From positions 62,001 to 126,000 of the forward strand of contig NZ_KI628539.1 of the NCBI RefSeq assembly GCF_000503215.1: DNA of 64,000 bases, given 5' to 3'. The notes under the pieces are model-generated. The model searched no databases. It worked only from the letters and a program-made list of their open reading frames with translations, and had not been told where the DNA came from. The DNA is from Pseudomonas canadensis (GTDB lineage: Bacteria > Pseudomonadota > Gammaproteobacteria > Pseudomonadales > Pseudomonadaceae). A program made the translations under genes and the position numbers. Positions 33,437 through 41,427 of this stretch are shown piece after piece; positions within the stretch are counted from its first letter, which is position 1, and each line of letters starts with the position of its first letter.

Positions 33437-34396
33437 CTAGATCGCATTTCGCAGGCTGAGGTTTTCCGGGTGCGGCTGCAGGTAGGCCTGCTGCGCGATG
33501 TAGCGGTCCGGGTGTTGGCGAAAGTGGTGCTTGAGCAGAGTCAGTGGCACCACCAGCGGCACGATGCCTTGGCGGTACTGGCCGATGAGGGTTTGCATTT
33601 CCTGCTTGTCGTCGGTACTGATGACTTGTTTGAGGTAACCACTGATGTGTTGCAGCACGTTGGTATGGGTGCCACGGGTGGCGCATTGGCTCAGGCCGGT
33701 CATCAAGTCGCTGAAGTAACAGGTGGCCAGTTCATCGAGGTGGGTCTCTTTGGTCATGCTGCCCAGCAGGTGCCCGAGGCTTTTGTAGTGCGCCGGGCTA
33801 TGGGCCATCAACAGGTATTTGTAGCGTGAATGAAAGGCCAGCAGCCGGTGGCGGGTCAGGCCTTCGGCCAGCAGCTGTTGCCAATCGGCGTAGACGAAAA
33901 CGCGGGTCAGGAAGTTTTCTCGCAGCACCGGGTCATTCAATCGACCGTCTTCTTCCACTGGCAGATTGGGGTGACGCGCACAAAACGCTTGGGCGTAGAT
34001 ACCACGCCCGCCGCCGTCGACCGGGGTGCCGTTGTCGCGGTACACCTTGACCCGCTCCAGTCCGCACGACGGCGACTTCTGCATGAAGATGTAGCCGCAC
34101 AGGTCGGTGTGCTCCGACGCCATCTGCCGGCCGTAATCGTCCAGTGGCTGAGTGACGTTCAGTTCGCGGTGTACCGTGCCGACGGCTTGCGGGTGGGCCG
34201 GGTCGCCCACCAGGCGGATCGGTTCGCGTGGAATGCCCAGGCCGATGGCGACCTCCGGGCACAGCGGCACGAAGTCGAAATAGTCGGCGAGAGTCTGGCT
34301 GCACAGCAGGGATTGTTTATGGCCGCCGTTGAAGCGCACGTTCTCGCCCAATAGGCAGGCACTGATGCCGATCTTCGGTTTGGTGGTGCTGGACAT
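33437..34396 (-). CDS. DUF523 and DUF1722 two-domain protein (YbgA-like)
   Basis: 319 aa. The N-terminal DUF523 domain starts GISACLLGENVRFNGGHK and includes a CGYIFMQKSPSCGLERVKVY cysteine region; the C-terminal DUF1722 domain (about residues 195-319) contains FHSRYKYLLMAHSP and the YQRQGIVPLVVPLTLLKHH-like helix region. E. coli YbgA, which lies beside phr, is a DUF1722 protein. First gene of the leftward nine-gene unit; its ATG is 23 bp from the nearer TGTACA element. Confidence 0.93.
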   Translation of the reverse strand: MSSTTKPKIGISACLLGENVRFNGGHKQSLLCSQTLADYFDFVPLCPEVAIGLGIPREPIRLVGDPAHPQAVGTVHRELNVTQPLDDYGRQMASEHTDLCGYIFMQKSPSCGLERVKVYRDNGTPVDGGGRGIYAQAFCARHPNLPVEEDGRLNDPVLRENFLTRVFVYADWQQLLAEGLTRHRLLAFHSRYKYLLMAHSPAHYKSLGHLLGSMTKETHLDELATCYFSDLMTGLSQCATRGTHTNVLQHISGYLKQVISTDDKQEMQTLIGQYRQGIVPLVVPLTLLKHHFRQHPDRYIAQQAYLQPHPENLSLRNAI

Positions 34397-34418
34397 AAGC
34401 GAACCCCTGCACGATTCC

Positions 34419-34442
34419 TGTACAAAATTAAAGTCTTGTACA
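34419..34442. promoter_or_regulatory. TGTACA-N12-TGTACA operator, downstream copy
   Basis: Perfect TGTACA-N12-TGTACA element (half-sites 34419-34424 and 34437-34442). It lies between the predicted -10 and the DUF523 start, where a bound repressor would block transcription. This matches the T(G/A)TACA-N12-TGTA(C/T)A site I recall for class II LitR (PplR) regulators of P. putida. Confidence 0.85.
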
Positions 34443-34452
34443 ACTAAATCTC

Positions 34453-34480
34453 ATCATAGGTTCGATGCTGTACAAGTCAA
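34453..34480 (-). promoter_or_regulatory. Promoter of the photolyase operon
   Basis: Minus strand -35 TTGACT (34475-34480), 16-bp spacer, -10 TATGAT (34453-34458): a good sigma70 match. The spacer begins with the inner half-site of the upstream TGTACA element, and the other element lies just downstream, so the promoter is bracketed by operators. Confidence 0.75.
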
Positions 34481-34492
34481 ATTATTTGTACA
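34469..34492. promoter_or_regulatory. TGTACA-N12-TGTACA operator, upstream copy
   Basis: Perfect element with half-sites 34469-34474 and 34487-34492, centred 50 bp from the other copy (about five helical turns). It covers the -35 hexamer of the leftward promoter, so binding should occlude RNA polymerase. Confidence 0.85.
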
Positions 34493-34509
34493 AGTTTTTT
34501 GCAGGTCAG

Positions 34510-34725
34510 CTATTTCCAGCCGATTTTCCAGGCGTCATCGTTTTGCAGGGTTTGCCAGGCGCAGCGTTCGGTGCGACGGGTCATGACGGCTTGCAGTTCG
34601 ATTTCCAGCACGACGCCTTCTTCATCCCGAAACAGTTCGGTGACCAAGAAGTGTTTTTCTTTGTTGCGAGGCTGAGCTGCTGTCCATTTCGACAGCAGCA
34701 GTTTTGCAGGATTGATGCGGTTCAT
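34510..34725 (-). CDS. TIGR02450-type small Trp-rich protein
   Basis: 71 aa; the ATG overlaps the flavoprotein stop (ATGA). The protein begins MNRINPAKLLLSKWTA and has the family's KEKHFLVTELF and CAWQTLQNDDAWKIGW segments with three Trp residues. Function unknown. Coupled to the flavoprotein gene and immediately upstream of the photolyase operon promoter. Confidence 0.88.
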   Translation of the reverse strand: MNRINPAKLLLSKWTAAQPRNKEKHFLVTELFRDEEGVVLEIELQAVMTRRTERCAWQTLQNDDAWKIGWK

Positions 34726-35708
34726 TGCAGGTGTTCGATCAAGCGTCTCGCGGCTTCCTGGCCACTGAGCCAAGCCCCTTCGACCCGGCCCGAAAGGCAC
34801 CAGTCGCCACATACATAAAGGCCCAGGTCGGCATCGGCCAGCACGCCGAATTCATGGCTATTGGACGGTCGAGCATAGAGCCAGCGGTGCGCCAAGCTGA
34901 AAGAGGGCGCGGGCATGGCGCTGTGCAGCAGTTCGGCGAAGGCGCCATGCAGATGCTCGATCACCGCTTCCTTGGGCAGGTCCAGGTGGGCCTTGCTCCA
35001 TGTGCTGGTGGCGTGCAGTACCCACGTGTCGAGGTGGGTGTCACGCCCCGGTTTGCTGCGGTTGCGCGCCAGCCAATCGAGGGGGCTGTCTTGCACGAAA
35101 CAGCCTTCCATCGGCGTATCCAGAGGCTTTTCGAAGGCCAGGGCGATGGCCCAGGTTGGGTCCATCTTCACGCCGGCGGCGGCACTGGCCAACTTGGGCG
35201 CTGCAGCCAGCAGGGCGGTTGCCTGGGGCGCTGGGGTGGCGATGATCACGTGGCTGAACGGGCCGTGGTTTTCGCCGTCGGCGTCCAGCAGGTTCCAGTG
35301 TTGTTTGCCTTGAAACACCTCGGTGATGCGGCACCCGAACTCCACCGGCAGGTCGTCGAGCAGGGCGCGGGTGATGGCGCTCATGCGCGGCGTGCCGACC
35401 CAGCGGATCTGTTCATCGGGGGAGGGGGTGAGTTGGCCGGACTTGAAGTTGTACAGCTGGGGTTTCCATTGCTCGGCCCAGCCATTGCTTTGCCAGCGTT
35501 GCACTTCGTTGACGAAGCGCCGGTCGCGGGCGGTGAAATATTGTGCGCCCATGTCCAGGGAGCCGGCATCGCTACGCTTGCTGGACATGCGGCCACCGCT
35601 GCCACGGCTTTTATCGAAGAGTTGTACAACGTGCCCCGCGTCTCGTAACGCTCGGGCGGCGGAAAGACCGGCGATGCCGGTGCCGATGATCGCGATGGGA
35701 ACAGTCAT
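34722..35708 (-). CDS. Renalase-like NAD(P)/FAD-dependent oxidoreductase
   Basis: 328 aa. FAD-binding IAIIGTGIAGLSAARALRDAGHVVQLFDKSRGSGGRMSS at the N-terminus, DMGAQYFTARD near residue 52 and the C-terminal flavin site LYVCGDWCLSGRVEGAWLSGQEAARRL. This combination is that of renalase-type amine oxidase flavoproteins, often found next to phr in Pseudomonas. Its promoter region holds a third TGTACA-type element. Confidence 0.9.
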   Translation of the reverse strand: MTVPIAIIGTGIAGLSAARALRDAGHVVQLFDKSRGSGGRMSSKRSDAGSLDMGAQYFTARDRRFVNEVQRWQSNGWAEQWKPQLYNFKSGQLTPSPDEQIRWVGTPRMSAITRALLDDLPVEFGCRITEVFQGKQHWNLLDADGENHGPFSHVIIATPAPQATALLAAAPKLASAAAGVKMDPTWAIALAFEKPLDTPMEGCFVQDSPLDWLARNRSKPGRDTHLDTWVLHATSTWSKAHLDLPKEAVIEHLHGAFAELLHSAMPAPSFSLAHRWLYARPSNSHEFGVLADADLGLYVCGDWCLSGRVEGAWLSGQEAARRLIEHLQ

Positions 35709-35735
35709 AGGGGGCCTCGTTTTACCGTTGGGTAC

Positions 35736-35781
35736 AGACTACGCCGACACCAATAGCTGTACAATATTGTTTTTTGGTATA
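35736..35781 (-). promoter_or_regulatory. Promoter with imperfect TGTACA-N12 operator for the flavoprotein pair
   Basis: TGTACA (35758-35763), N12, GGTATA (35776-35781): one base off the T(G/A)TACA-N12-TGTA(C/T)A consensus. On the minus strand TTGTAC (35759-35764), a 17-bp spacer and TAGTCT (35736-35741) could be the -35 and -10 of the flavoprotein gene, so the operator overlaps the -35 as in the neighbouring operon. It also lies upstream of the divergent TIGR01777-hemH genes. Confidence 0.6.
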
Positions 35782-35918
35782 AGTTTTGGCTTACCTGTTC
35801 TTACGGCGTGACCTATGGTTAAAGCAGAGGCTTAATCCAATGTTACGCCCGTTCAAATTGATCCCTGCTTATAAAATAGACTAGCGATGGGCGGCGAACG
35901 TTACATGAGGAACATCCC

Positions 35919-36818
35919 ATGCACATTTTGCTGACCGGCGGTACTGGCCTGATCGGCCGCCAACTCTGCCAGCACTGGCTCGCGCAGGGTCATAGGCTGA
36001 CGGTGTGGAGCCGTCATCCGGAACAGGTTGCCATGCGATGCGGTGCTCAAGTCGCGGGCGTCGAACACCTGCAACAGGTTGTCGGTCCGGTGGATGCGGT
36101 CATTAACCTGGCGGGTGCGCCGATCGCTGACCGCCCGTGGACTCACAAGCGCAAGGCGCTGTTGTGGAGCAGCCGCATCAGCCTTACAGAAACTTTGCTG
36201 GCGTGGCTTGAAGGCCTGGAACAAAAACCAGCGGTGTTGATTTCCGGTTCGGCGGTGGGCTGGTACGGCGACGGCGGCGAACGCGAAATGACCGAAGCCA
36301 GCGGCCCGGTGCAGGACGATTTCCCCAGCCAGTTGTGCATCGCCTGGGAAGAAACCGCCCTACGCGCTGAAGCGTTAGGGATTCGCGTGGTGTTGGTGCG
36401 GACCGGTTTGGTGTTGTCAGCCGAGGGCGGCTTTTTGTCGCGGCTGTTGCTGCCTTTCAAACTGGCGCTGGGCGGGCCTATCGGCAATGGTCGGCAGTGG
36501 ATGCCGTGGGTGCATATCAAGGATCAAATCGCCCTGATTGATTTTCTTCTGCACAAGCCTGATGCCAGTGGTCCTTATAATGCTTGCGCGCCACACCCGG
36601 TGCGCAATCGCGAGTTTGCGAAAACCCTCGGCCAGGTGTTGCACCGCCCGGCGTTCATGCCGATGCCGGCCTTTGCATTGAAGGTGGGCCTGGGCGAATT
36701 GTCCGGCCTGCTGTTGGGCGGGCAGAAGGCGGTGCCCGAGCGCTTGTTGGCCGCCGGTTACACTTTCCAGTTCACTGAGTTGCGCGCGGCTCTGGATGAC
36801 TTGTCCAGCCGCCTCTAG
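35919..36818 (+). CDS. TIGR01777 family NAD-dependent epimerase/dehydratase-like protein
   Basis: 299 aa extended SDR. Rossmann motif LLTGGTGLIGRQLCQHWLAQGH at the start, INLAGAPIADRPWTHKRKALLWSSRI and a SGSAVGWYGD motif are typical of the YfcH/SulA-like TIGR01777 group, and a DUF1731 tail ends the protein. Substrate unknown. ATG preceded by GAGGAA 8-13 nt upstream. It precedes hemH by 14 bp, an association seen in other Pseudomonas. Confidence 0.92.
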   Translation: MHILLTGGTGLIGRQLCQHWLAQGHRLTVWSRHPEQVAMRCGAQVAGVEHLQQVVGPVDAVINLAGAPIADRPWTHKRKALLWSSRISLTETLLAWLEGLEQKPAVLISGSAVGWYGDGGEREMTEASGPVQDDFPSQLCIAWEETALRAEALGIRVVLVRTGLVLSAEGGFLSRLLLPFKLALGGPIGNGRQWMPWVHIKDQIALIDFLLHKPDASGPYNACAPHPVRNREFAKTLGQVLHRPAFMPMPAFALKVGLGELSGLLLGGQKAVPERLLAAGYTFQFTELRAALDDLSSRL

Positions 36819-36832
36819 AGATAGGATGTTGC

Positions 36833-37858
36833 ATGACGGATCACGCGTTGTTACTGGTCAACCTGGGCTCGCCAAAGTCCACTTCGGTGGCCGATGTGCG
36901 CAGCTACCTTAATCAGTTCCTGATGGACCCTTATGTGATCGACCTGCCGTGGCCGGTGCGGCGCTTGCTGGTGTCGCTGATCCTGATCAAGCGTCCCGAG
37001 CAGTCGGCCCACGCCTACGCCTCCATCTGGTGGGATGAGGGTTCGCCGTTGGTGGTGCTCAGTCGCCGCCTGCAACAGCAGATGACTGCGCAGTGGACCC
37101 AAGGCCCGGTGGAATTGGCGATGCGCTACGGCGAACCGTCCATTGAAAGCGTGCTGACGCGCCTCGCCGCCCAGGGCATCCGCAAAGTCACCCTGGCGCC
37201 GCTGTACCCGCAGTTCGCCGACAGCACTGTGACCACGGTGATTGAAGAGGCCAAGCGGGTTGTACGTGATAAGAAGCTGAGCGTGCAGTTCTCGATCTTG
37301 CCGCCGTTCTACGACCAGCCGGAATACCTCGACGCGCTCGCGGCGAGTGTCCGCTCCTATGTGGAGCAGGATTACGATCACCTGCTGCTGAGTTTCCACG
37401 GCCTGCCAGAGCGTCATCTGACCAAACTCGACCCGACAGGCCAGCATTGCTTCAAGGAAGCCGACTGCTGCAAGAACGCCTCGCCTGAGGTGTTGAAAAC
37501 CTGCTACCGCGCGCAATGTTTCAGCGTCGCCCGCGATTTTGCTGAACGACTGGGCTTGCCGGAAGATAAATGGTCGGTGGCGTTCCAGTCACGCCTGGGC
37601 CGCGCCAAATGGATCGAACCCTACACCGAAGCGCGCCTGGAAGCCCTGGCTAAGCAAGGCGTGAAAAAGCTGCTGGTGATGTGCCCGGCGTTTGTCGCCG
37701 ACTGCATCGAGACTCTGGAGGAAATCGGCGATCGTGGGCTCGAGCAGTTCCGCGAGGCTGGGGGGGAAGAGTTGGTATTGGTGCCGTGCCTGAATGATGA
37801 CCCGCAGTGGGCGAAGGCACTGACCACCCTTTGCGAACGGGCACCGCAATCATTGTAG
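36833..37858 (+). CDS. hemH: Ferrochelatase
   Basis: 341 aa final enzyme of haem synthesis, inserting ferrous iron into protoporphyrin IX. NLGSPKST near the N-terminus, the catalytic-His motif LLSFHGLPERH (about residues 180-190) and the C-terminal KLLVMCPAFVADCIETLEEI are diagnostic. The stop codon lies within the left arm of a REPIN. Depletion of photosensitising protoporphyrin would suit the neighbouring light-response genes, but coregulation is not shown. Confidence 0.96.
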   Translation: MTDHALLLVNLGSPKSTSVADVRSYLNQFLMDPYVIDLPWPVRRLLVSLILIKRPEQSAHAYASIWWDEGSPLVVLSRRLQQQMTAQWTQGPVELAMRYGEPSIESVLTRLAAQGIRKVTLAPLYPQFADSTVTTVIEEAKRVVRDKKLSVQFSILPPFYDQPEYLDALAASVRSYVEQDYDHLLLSFHGLPERHLTKLDPTGQHCFKEADCCKNASPEVLKTCYRAQCFSVARDFAERLGLPEDKWSVAFQSRLGRAKWIEPYTEARLEALAKQGVKKLLVMCPAFVADCIETLEEIGDRGLEQFREAGGEELVLVPCLNDDPQWAKALTTLCERAPQSL

Positions 37859-37953
37859 GAGCGAGCTTGCTCGCGAAGGACGTCAACGATAACGCAGCGC
37901 TTCTGAGTTAACGTCGCGCTCTCAGGGTCTTCGCGAGCAAGCTCGCTCCTACA
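37854..37953. repeat. REPIN overlapping the hemH stop codon
   Basis: Arms TGTAGGAGCGAGCTTGCTCG(CGAA) from 37854 and its reverse complement at 37930-37953. The hemH TAG (37856-37858) is inside the left arm. The element sits between convergent hemH and the TonB receptor gene and can fold as a transcript end. Confidence 0.93.
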
Positions 37954-37962
37954 GGGAGGCGT

Positions 37963-40059
37963 TTAGAGCTTTAGGGTCAAGCTGAGGGTGAGATTGCGCG
38001 GCTCTCCGGGATTGATCCAATAACTGCTGTACGACCGCTCGTAGTACTTCTCATCGAACAGGTTGTTGAGGTTCAGCCCCACGGTGACGTTGTCCGTAGC
38101 CTTGTAATGGGCCAGCAGATCAACGGTGTGATAGGCCGGCAACTCAAAGTTCGTGCCGGCCTCCCCTGAACGATCGCCCACATACGTGAACGCCGCGCCC
38201 AGGTCCGAGCCGCGCAACGCGCCATCCTGGAACTCATACACCCCCAACAGACTGCCGCTGCGCTTGGCCACGCCAAGGATGCGGCTGCCGGCCGGAATGG
38301 CTTTATCGCCTTTGGTCACTTCAGCGTCGATGTAGGCAAATGCACCAATCACCCGTACGGCATCGGTCACTTGCCCGGTCAGTTGCAGGTCAAAACCCTG
38401 GCTGCGCGCCTTGCCCACGGCACGGTTGAGATTGGTGGCCGGGTCCAGGGTCAGTACGTTTTCCTTTTCGATATGGAAGGCGGCGAGGGTGGCGCTGAGG
38501 CGGTCGTCGAACAGCTCGCTCTTGATTCCCACTTCATAGCCCACGCCTTCTTCGGGCTTGAAGGATTTGTTGTTGGCGTCCAGGCCGCTGTTGGGCTTGA
38601 ACGACGTTGAGGCATTGGCGAACACCCCGACTTGCGGTGTGAGCTGATAGAGCAGGCCGGCGCGTTGGGTAAAGGCGTCGTGGGTCTGCTTGCTCTTGGC
38701 GTGGTTGCGCGTGAAGTCGTCGATGCTCTGCTCGAAATGTTCGAAGCGCGCACCGGCCATACCGCGCAGGCGGTCGGTGAAGATGATTTGGTCTTGCAGG
38801 TTCAGCGCGTGGCTTTTGGTCTGTTCGAAGAAGTCAGTACCGGAGCGCGCGCCGTTGGGTTTGGGCTTGCCGTAGACCGGATTGTAGATGTCGATGGGGT
38901 AGCGGCTACCGCCAATCGCAGTGACGCGTTCTTTCTTGCGGTAGTCCTCGTATTCGGTGCCGATCAGCAACTCGTGCTGCCAACTGCCGATATCGAACAT
39001 TCCCCGCAGTTCAAGCTGGGTGATGCTGTCGTGCCAACCCGTGGAGCGTTCGCGGTAGCGGCGGTCGATGGTGTGGCCGTCGGCATTCAGCGCGCGGTTT
39101 TCCGAGGCGTCGCCCCACAGGCTGCCTTGCTTGTAGTGGCTGGCCAGACGCAGTTTCCATGCGTCATTGAGGTGGTGTTCCAGGGTCGCCTGAATGCGGT
39201 TGTTGTGGTTGTCGATATCGCCATCGTTGGGTTCGCCGAGGAAGGTGGAGCGGGATACGCCGGGGGCGTCGACAATGCCACGGTCGAAGGTGGAGCTGTG
39301 GCGTACGAATTCGCTTTCCACCAGCAGGCTGGTGTCCGGGTCCAATTGCCAACTGAACGAAGGCGCGACGAATACCCGCTTGCTTTGCACGTGGTCGCGG
39401 AAGCTGTGGTTGTCTTCTACCGCCAAGTTGACCCGAGTCAGCACCTTGCCTTCGCTGTCCAGCGGGGTGTTGACGTCAATGGCCGTGCGATAACGGTCCC
39501 AACTGCCGGCGCTGGTTTGCAGGGTGGTGAAGGCTTCAGGCTGGGGCTTCTTGGTGACGATATTCACCGTGCCGCCAGGATCGCCACGGCCATACAGGCT
39601 GGCGGCGGGTCCTTTGAGCACTTCGATGCGCTCGATGTTCGCCGCGTCCGGTGTGCTCGGGTAGCCACGGTTAGCGCTGAAGCCGTCCTGATAGAACTCC
39701 GACGTGGTAAAGCCGCGCACGCTGTATTCGTAGAGTGTCAGGCCACCGAAGTTGTTCTGCTTGGACACGCCGCCGGCAAACTCCAGGGCGCGCTCCACGT
39801 TGCTGCTGCCCAGGTCTTTGAGCACCGTGGCGGGAATTACGCTGATGGACTGTGGGATGTCGCGAATGGCGGTGTCGGTCTTTGTCGCGCTGGCCGAACG
39901 GGTGGCGCGGTAGCCTTTGACGGGCCCGGTTGTGGACTCATAGGCCTCGGTGGTGACGCTGATGGCGTCGAGTTCCAGGGTGTTTTCTTCGGCGTAGGCG
40001 GGGTCGAGCAGCAAACCCAGGGCCAGGCCAGCCAAGGGGGCAATTCTTCGAGACGGCAT
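37963..40059 (-). CDS. TonB-dependent siderophore receptor
   Basis: 698 aa from the ATG at 40059 (an ATG at 40074 adds five residues). Signal peptide ends at PAYA; TonB-box-like DAISV follows at once, so there is no N-terminal signalling extension. Plug domain with DIPQSISVIPATVLKDLGS and VLKGPAASLYGRGDPGGTVNIVTKKP, then a 22-strand barrel ending in an aromatic-rich segment. Similar to ferrichrome/hydroxamate receptors such as FhuA/FcuA. Substrate not determinable; no sigma/anti-sigma pair is adjacent. Probably iron-repressed. Confidence 0.92.
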   Translation of the reverse strand: MPSRRIAPLAGLALGLLLDPAYAEENTLELDAISVTTEAYESTTGPVKGYRATRSASATKTDTAIRDIPQSISVIPATVLKDLGSSNVERALEFAGGVSKQNNFGGLTLYEYSVRGFTTSEFYQDGFSANRGYPSTPDAANIERIEVLKGPAASLYGRGDPGGTVNIVTKKPQPEAFTTLQTSAGSWDRYRTAIDVNTPLDSEGKVLTRVNLAVEDNHSFRDHVQSKRVFVAPSFSWQLDPDTSLLVESEFVRHSSTFDRGIVDAPGVSRSTFLGEPNDGDIDNHNNRIQATLEHHLNDAWKLRLASHYKQGSLWGDASENRALNADGHTIDRRYRERSTGWHDSITQLELRGMFDIGSWQHELLIGTEYEDYRKKERVTAIGGSRYPIDIYNPVYGKPKPNGARSGTDFFEQTKSHALNLQDQIIFTDRLRGMAGARFEHFEQSIDDFTRNHAKSKQTHDAFTQRAGLLYQLTPQVGVFANASTSFKPNSGLDANNKSFKPEEGVGYEVGIKSELFDDRLSATLAAFHIEKENVLTLDPATNLNRAVGKARSQGFDLQLTGQVTDAVRVIGAFAYIDAEVTKGDKAIPAGSRILGVAKRSGSLLGVYEFQDGALRGSDLGAAFTYVGDRSGEAGTNFELPAYHTVDLLAHYKATDNVTVGLNLNNLFDEKYYERSYSSYWINPGEPRNLTLSLTLKL

Positions 40060-40103
40060 GATAGAGTGTTCCAATAGCGATATTGAAACAATATAACATG
40101 ACC

Positions 40104-40122
40104 GATGAGAATGAATTGCTTT
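40104..40122. promoter_or_regulatory. Possible Fur box upstream of the TonB receptor
   Basis: GATGAGAATGAATTGCTTT resembles the left two-thirds of the GATAATGATAATCATTATC Fur consensus but diverges at the right. It is about 45 bp upstream of the receptor start, a reasonable position. Confidence 0.4.
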
Positions 40123-40171
40123 GAAATATAAGCTTACAGGTGCCCGCGTACGAGCACCTGTGAGTGACGGG

Positions 40172-41329
40172 TTATTCCTCTTCCTTGACCGGCGCAGGCG
40201 GCGGACGCAGCCCGATTTCCGCCAGCAACTTGATCTCTTTGCCGTTGCGCATCACCTGGATCGCCACCTTGTCGGTCGGCTTGATCCGCGCCACCTGGTT
40301 CATCGACTTACGGCCATCGCCGGCCGGTTCGCCATTGATGCTGAGGATCACATCGCCCAGTTGCAGGCCGGCTTTCTGCGCCGGGCCGTCGCGGAAGATC
40401 CCAGCGACCACGATGCCTGGGCGTCCGGTCAAGCCAAACGACTCGGCCAGCTCCTTGGTCAACGGTTGCACTTCAATCCCCAGCCAGCCGCGGATTACCT
40501 GGCCGTGCTCGATGATCGACTTCATCACTTCCATCGCCAGTTTCACCGGGATCGCAAAGCCGATGCCCTGTGAGCCGCCGGACTTGGAGAAAATCGCCGT
40601 GTTGATACCGGTCAGGTTGCCATTGGCATCCACCAGCGCACCGCCGGAATTACCTGGGTTGATCGCCGCGTCGGTCTGAATGAAGTCTTCGTAGCTGTTG
40701 AGGCCCAACTGATTACGCCCGGTGGCGCTGATGATGCCCATGGTCACGGTCTGGCCCACGCCGAACGGGTTGCCGATGGCCAGTGCCACATCACCGACGC
40801 GCAAACCATCGGAACGACCGAGGGTGATGGACGGCAGGCTTTTCAGGTCGATCTTCAGTACCGCGAGGTCGGTTTCCGGGTCGCTGCCCACCACGCGGGC
40901 CAGGGTTTCGCGGCCGTCACGCAGGGCCACCACAATCTGGTCGGCGCCTGTGGTCACGTGGTTGTTGGTGAGGATGTAGCCTTCGGGGCTCATGATCACG
41001 CCCGAACCCAAGCTGGATTCCATGCGCCGCTGCTTGGGCCCGTTGTCGCCGAAGTAGCGGCGGAACTGCGGGTCTTCAAACAGCGGGTGCGCCGGTTTGT
41101 TGATGACCTTGGTCGTGTACAGGTTGACCACCGCCGGGGCGGCGATGGTGACCGCGTCGGCATAAGTCACCGGGCCTTGCACCACCGCGCTGGTCTGCGG
41201 TGCCTGTTGCAGGTTCACATCCAGGCTGGGCAGGCCCACCAACTCGGGGTAACGCTGAATAATCAGCATCGCGATCAGCACGCCAGCCAACAATGGCCAT
41301 CCAAAAAAACGCAGCGCCTTGAGCATCAA
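40172..41329 (-). CDS. algW: Periplasmic serine protease AlgW (DegS family)
   Basis: 385 aa membrane-anchored protease that starts the cascade cleaving MucA to release AlgU in response to envelope stress. One N-terminal transmembrane helix (residues ~8-24), trypsin-like domain with catalytic His in NNHV, Asp in ETDLAVLKID and Ser in INPGNSGGAL, and a single PDZ domain (from ~residue 280). One PDZ and a membrane anchor indicate DegS/AlgW, not MucD. Divergent from the NIF3 gene, as in P. aeruginosa. Confidence 0.95.
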   Translation of the reverse strand: MMLKALRFFGWPLLAGVLIAMLIIQRYPELVGLPSLDVNLQQAPQTSAVVQGPVTYADAVTIAAPAVVNLYTTKVINKPAHPLFEDPQFRRYFGDNGPKQRRMESSLGSGVIMSPEGYILTNNHVTTGADQIVVALRDGRETLARVVGSDPETDLAVLKIDLKSLPSITLGRSDGLRVGDVALAIGNPFGVGQTVTMGIISATGRNQLGLNSYEDFIQTDAAINPGNSGGALVDANGNLTGINTAIFSKSGGSQGIGFAIPVKLAMEVMKSIIEHGQVIRGWLGIEVQPLTKELAESFGLTGRPGIVVAGIFRDGPAQKAGLQLGDVILSINGEPAGDGRKSMNQVARIKPTDKVAIQVMRNGKEIKLLAEIGLRPPPAPVKEEE

Positions 41330-41427
41330 GTAAGTCCTGACAGGTTGCAGGGGGCGAGAGAGCGCCCATAATGTCGCGCATTATACGAGGCTGCGACGCC
41401 TGCGAACGGGATATTTAGGAGTCTTTT

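Noticed and set aside
38632..40077. 481-codon open frame on the plus strand
   Set aside because: Antisense to the TonB receptor gene, no family features.
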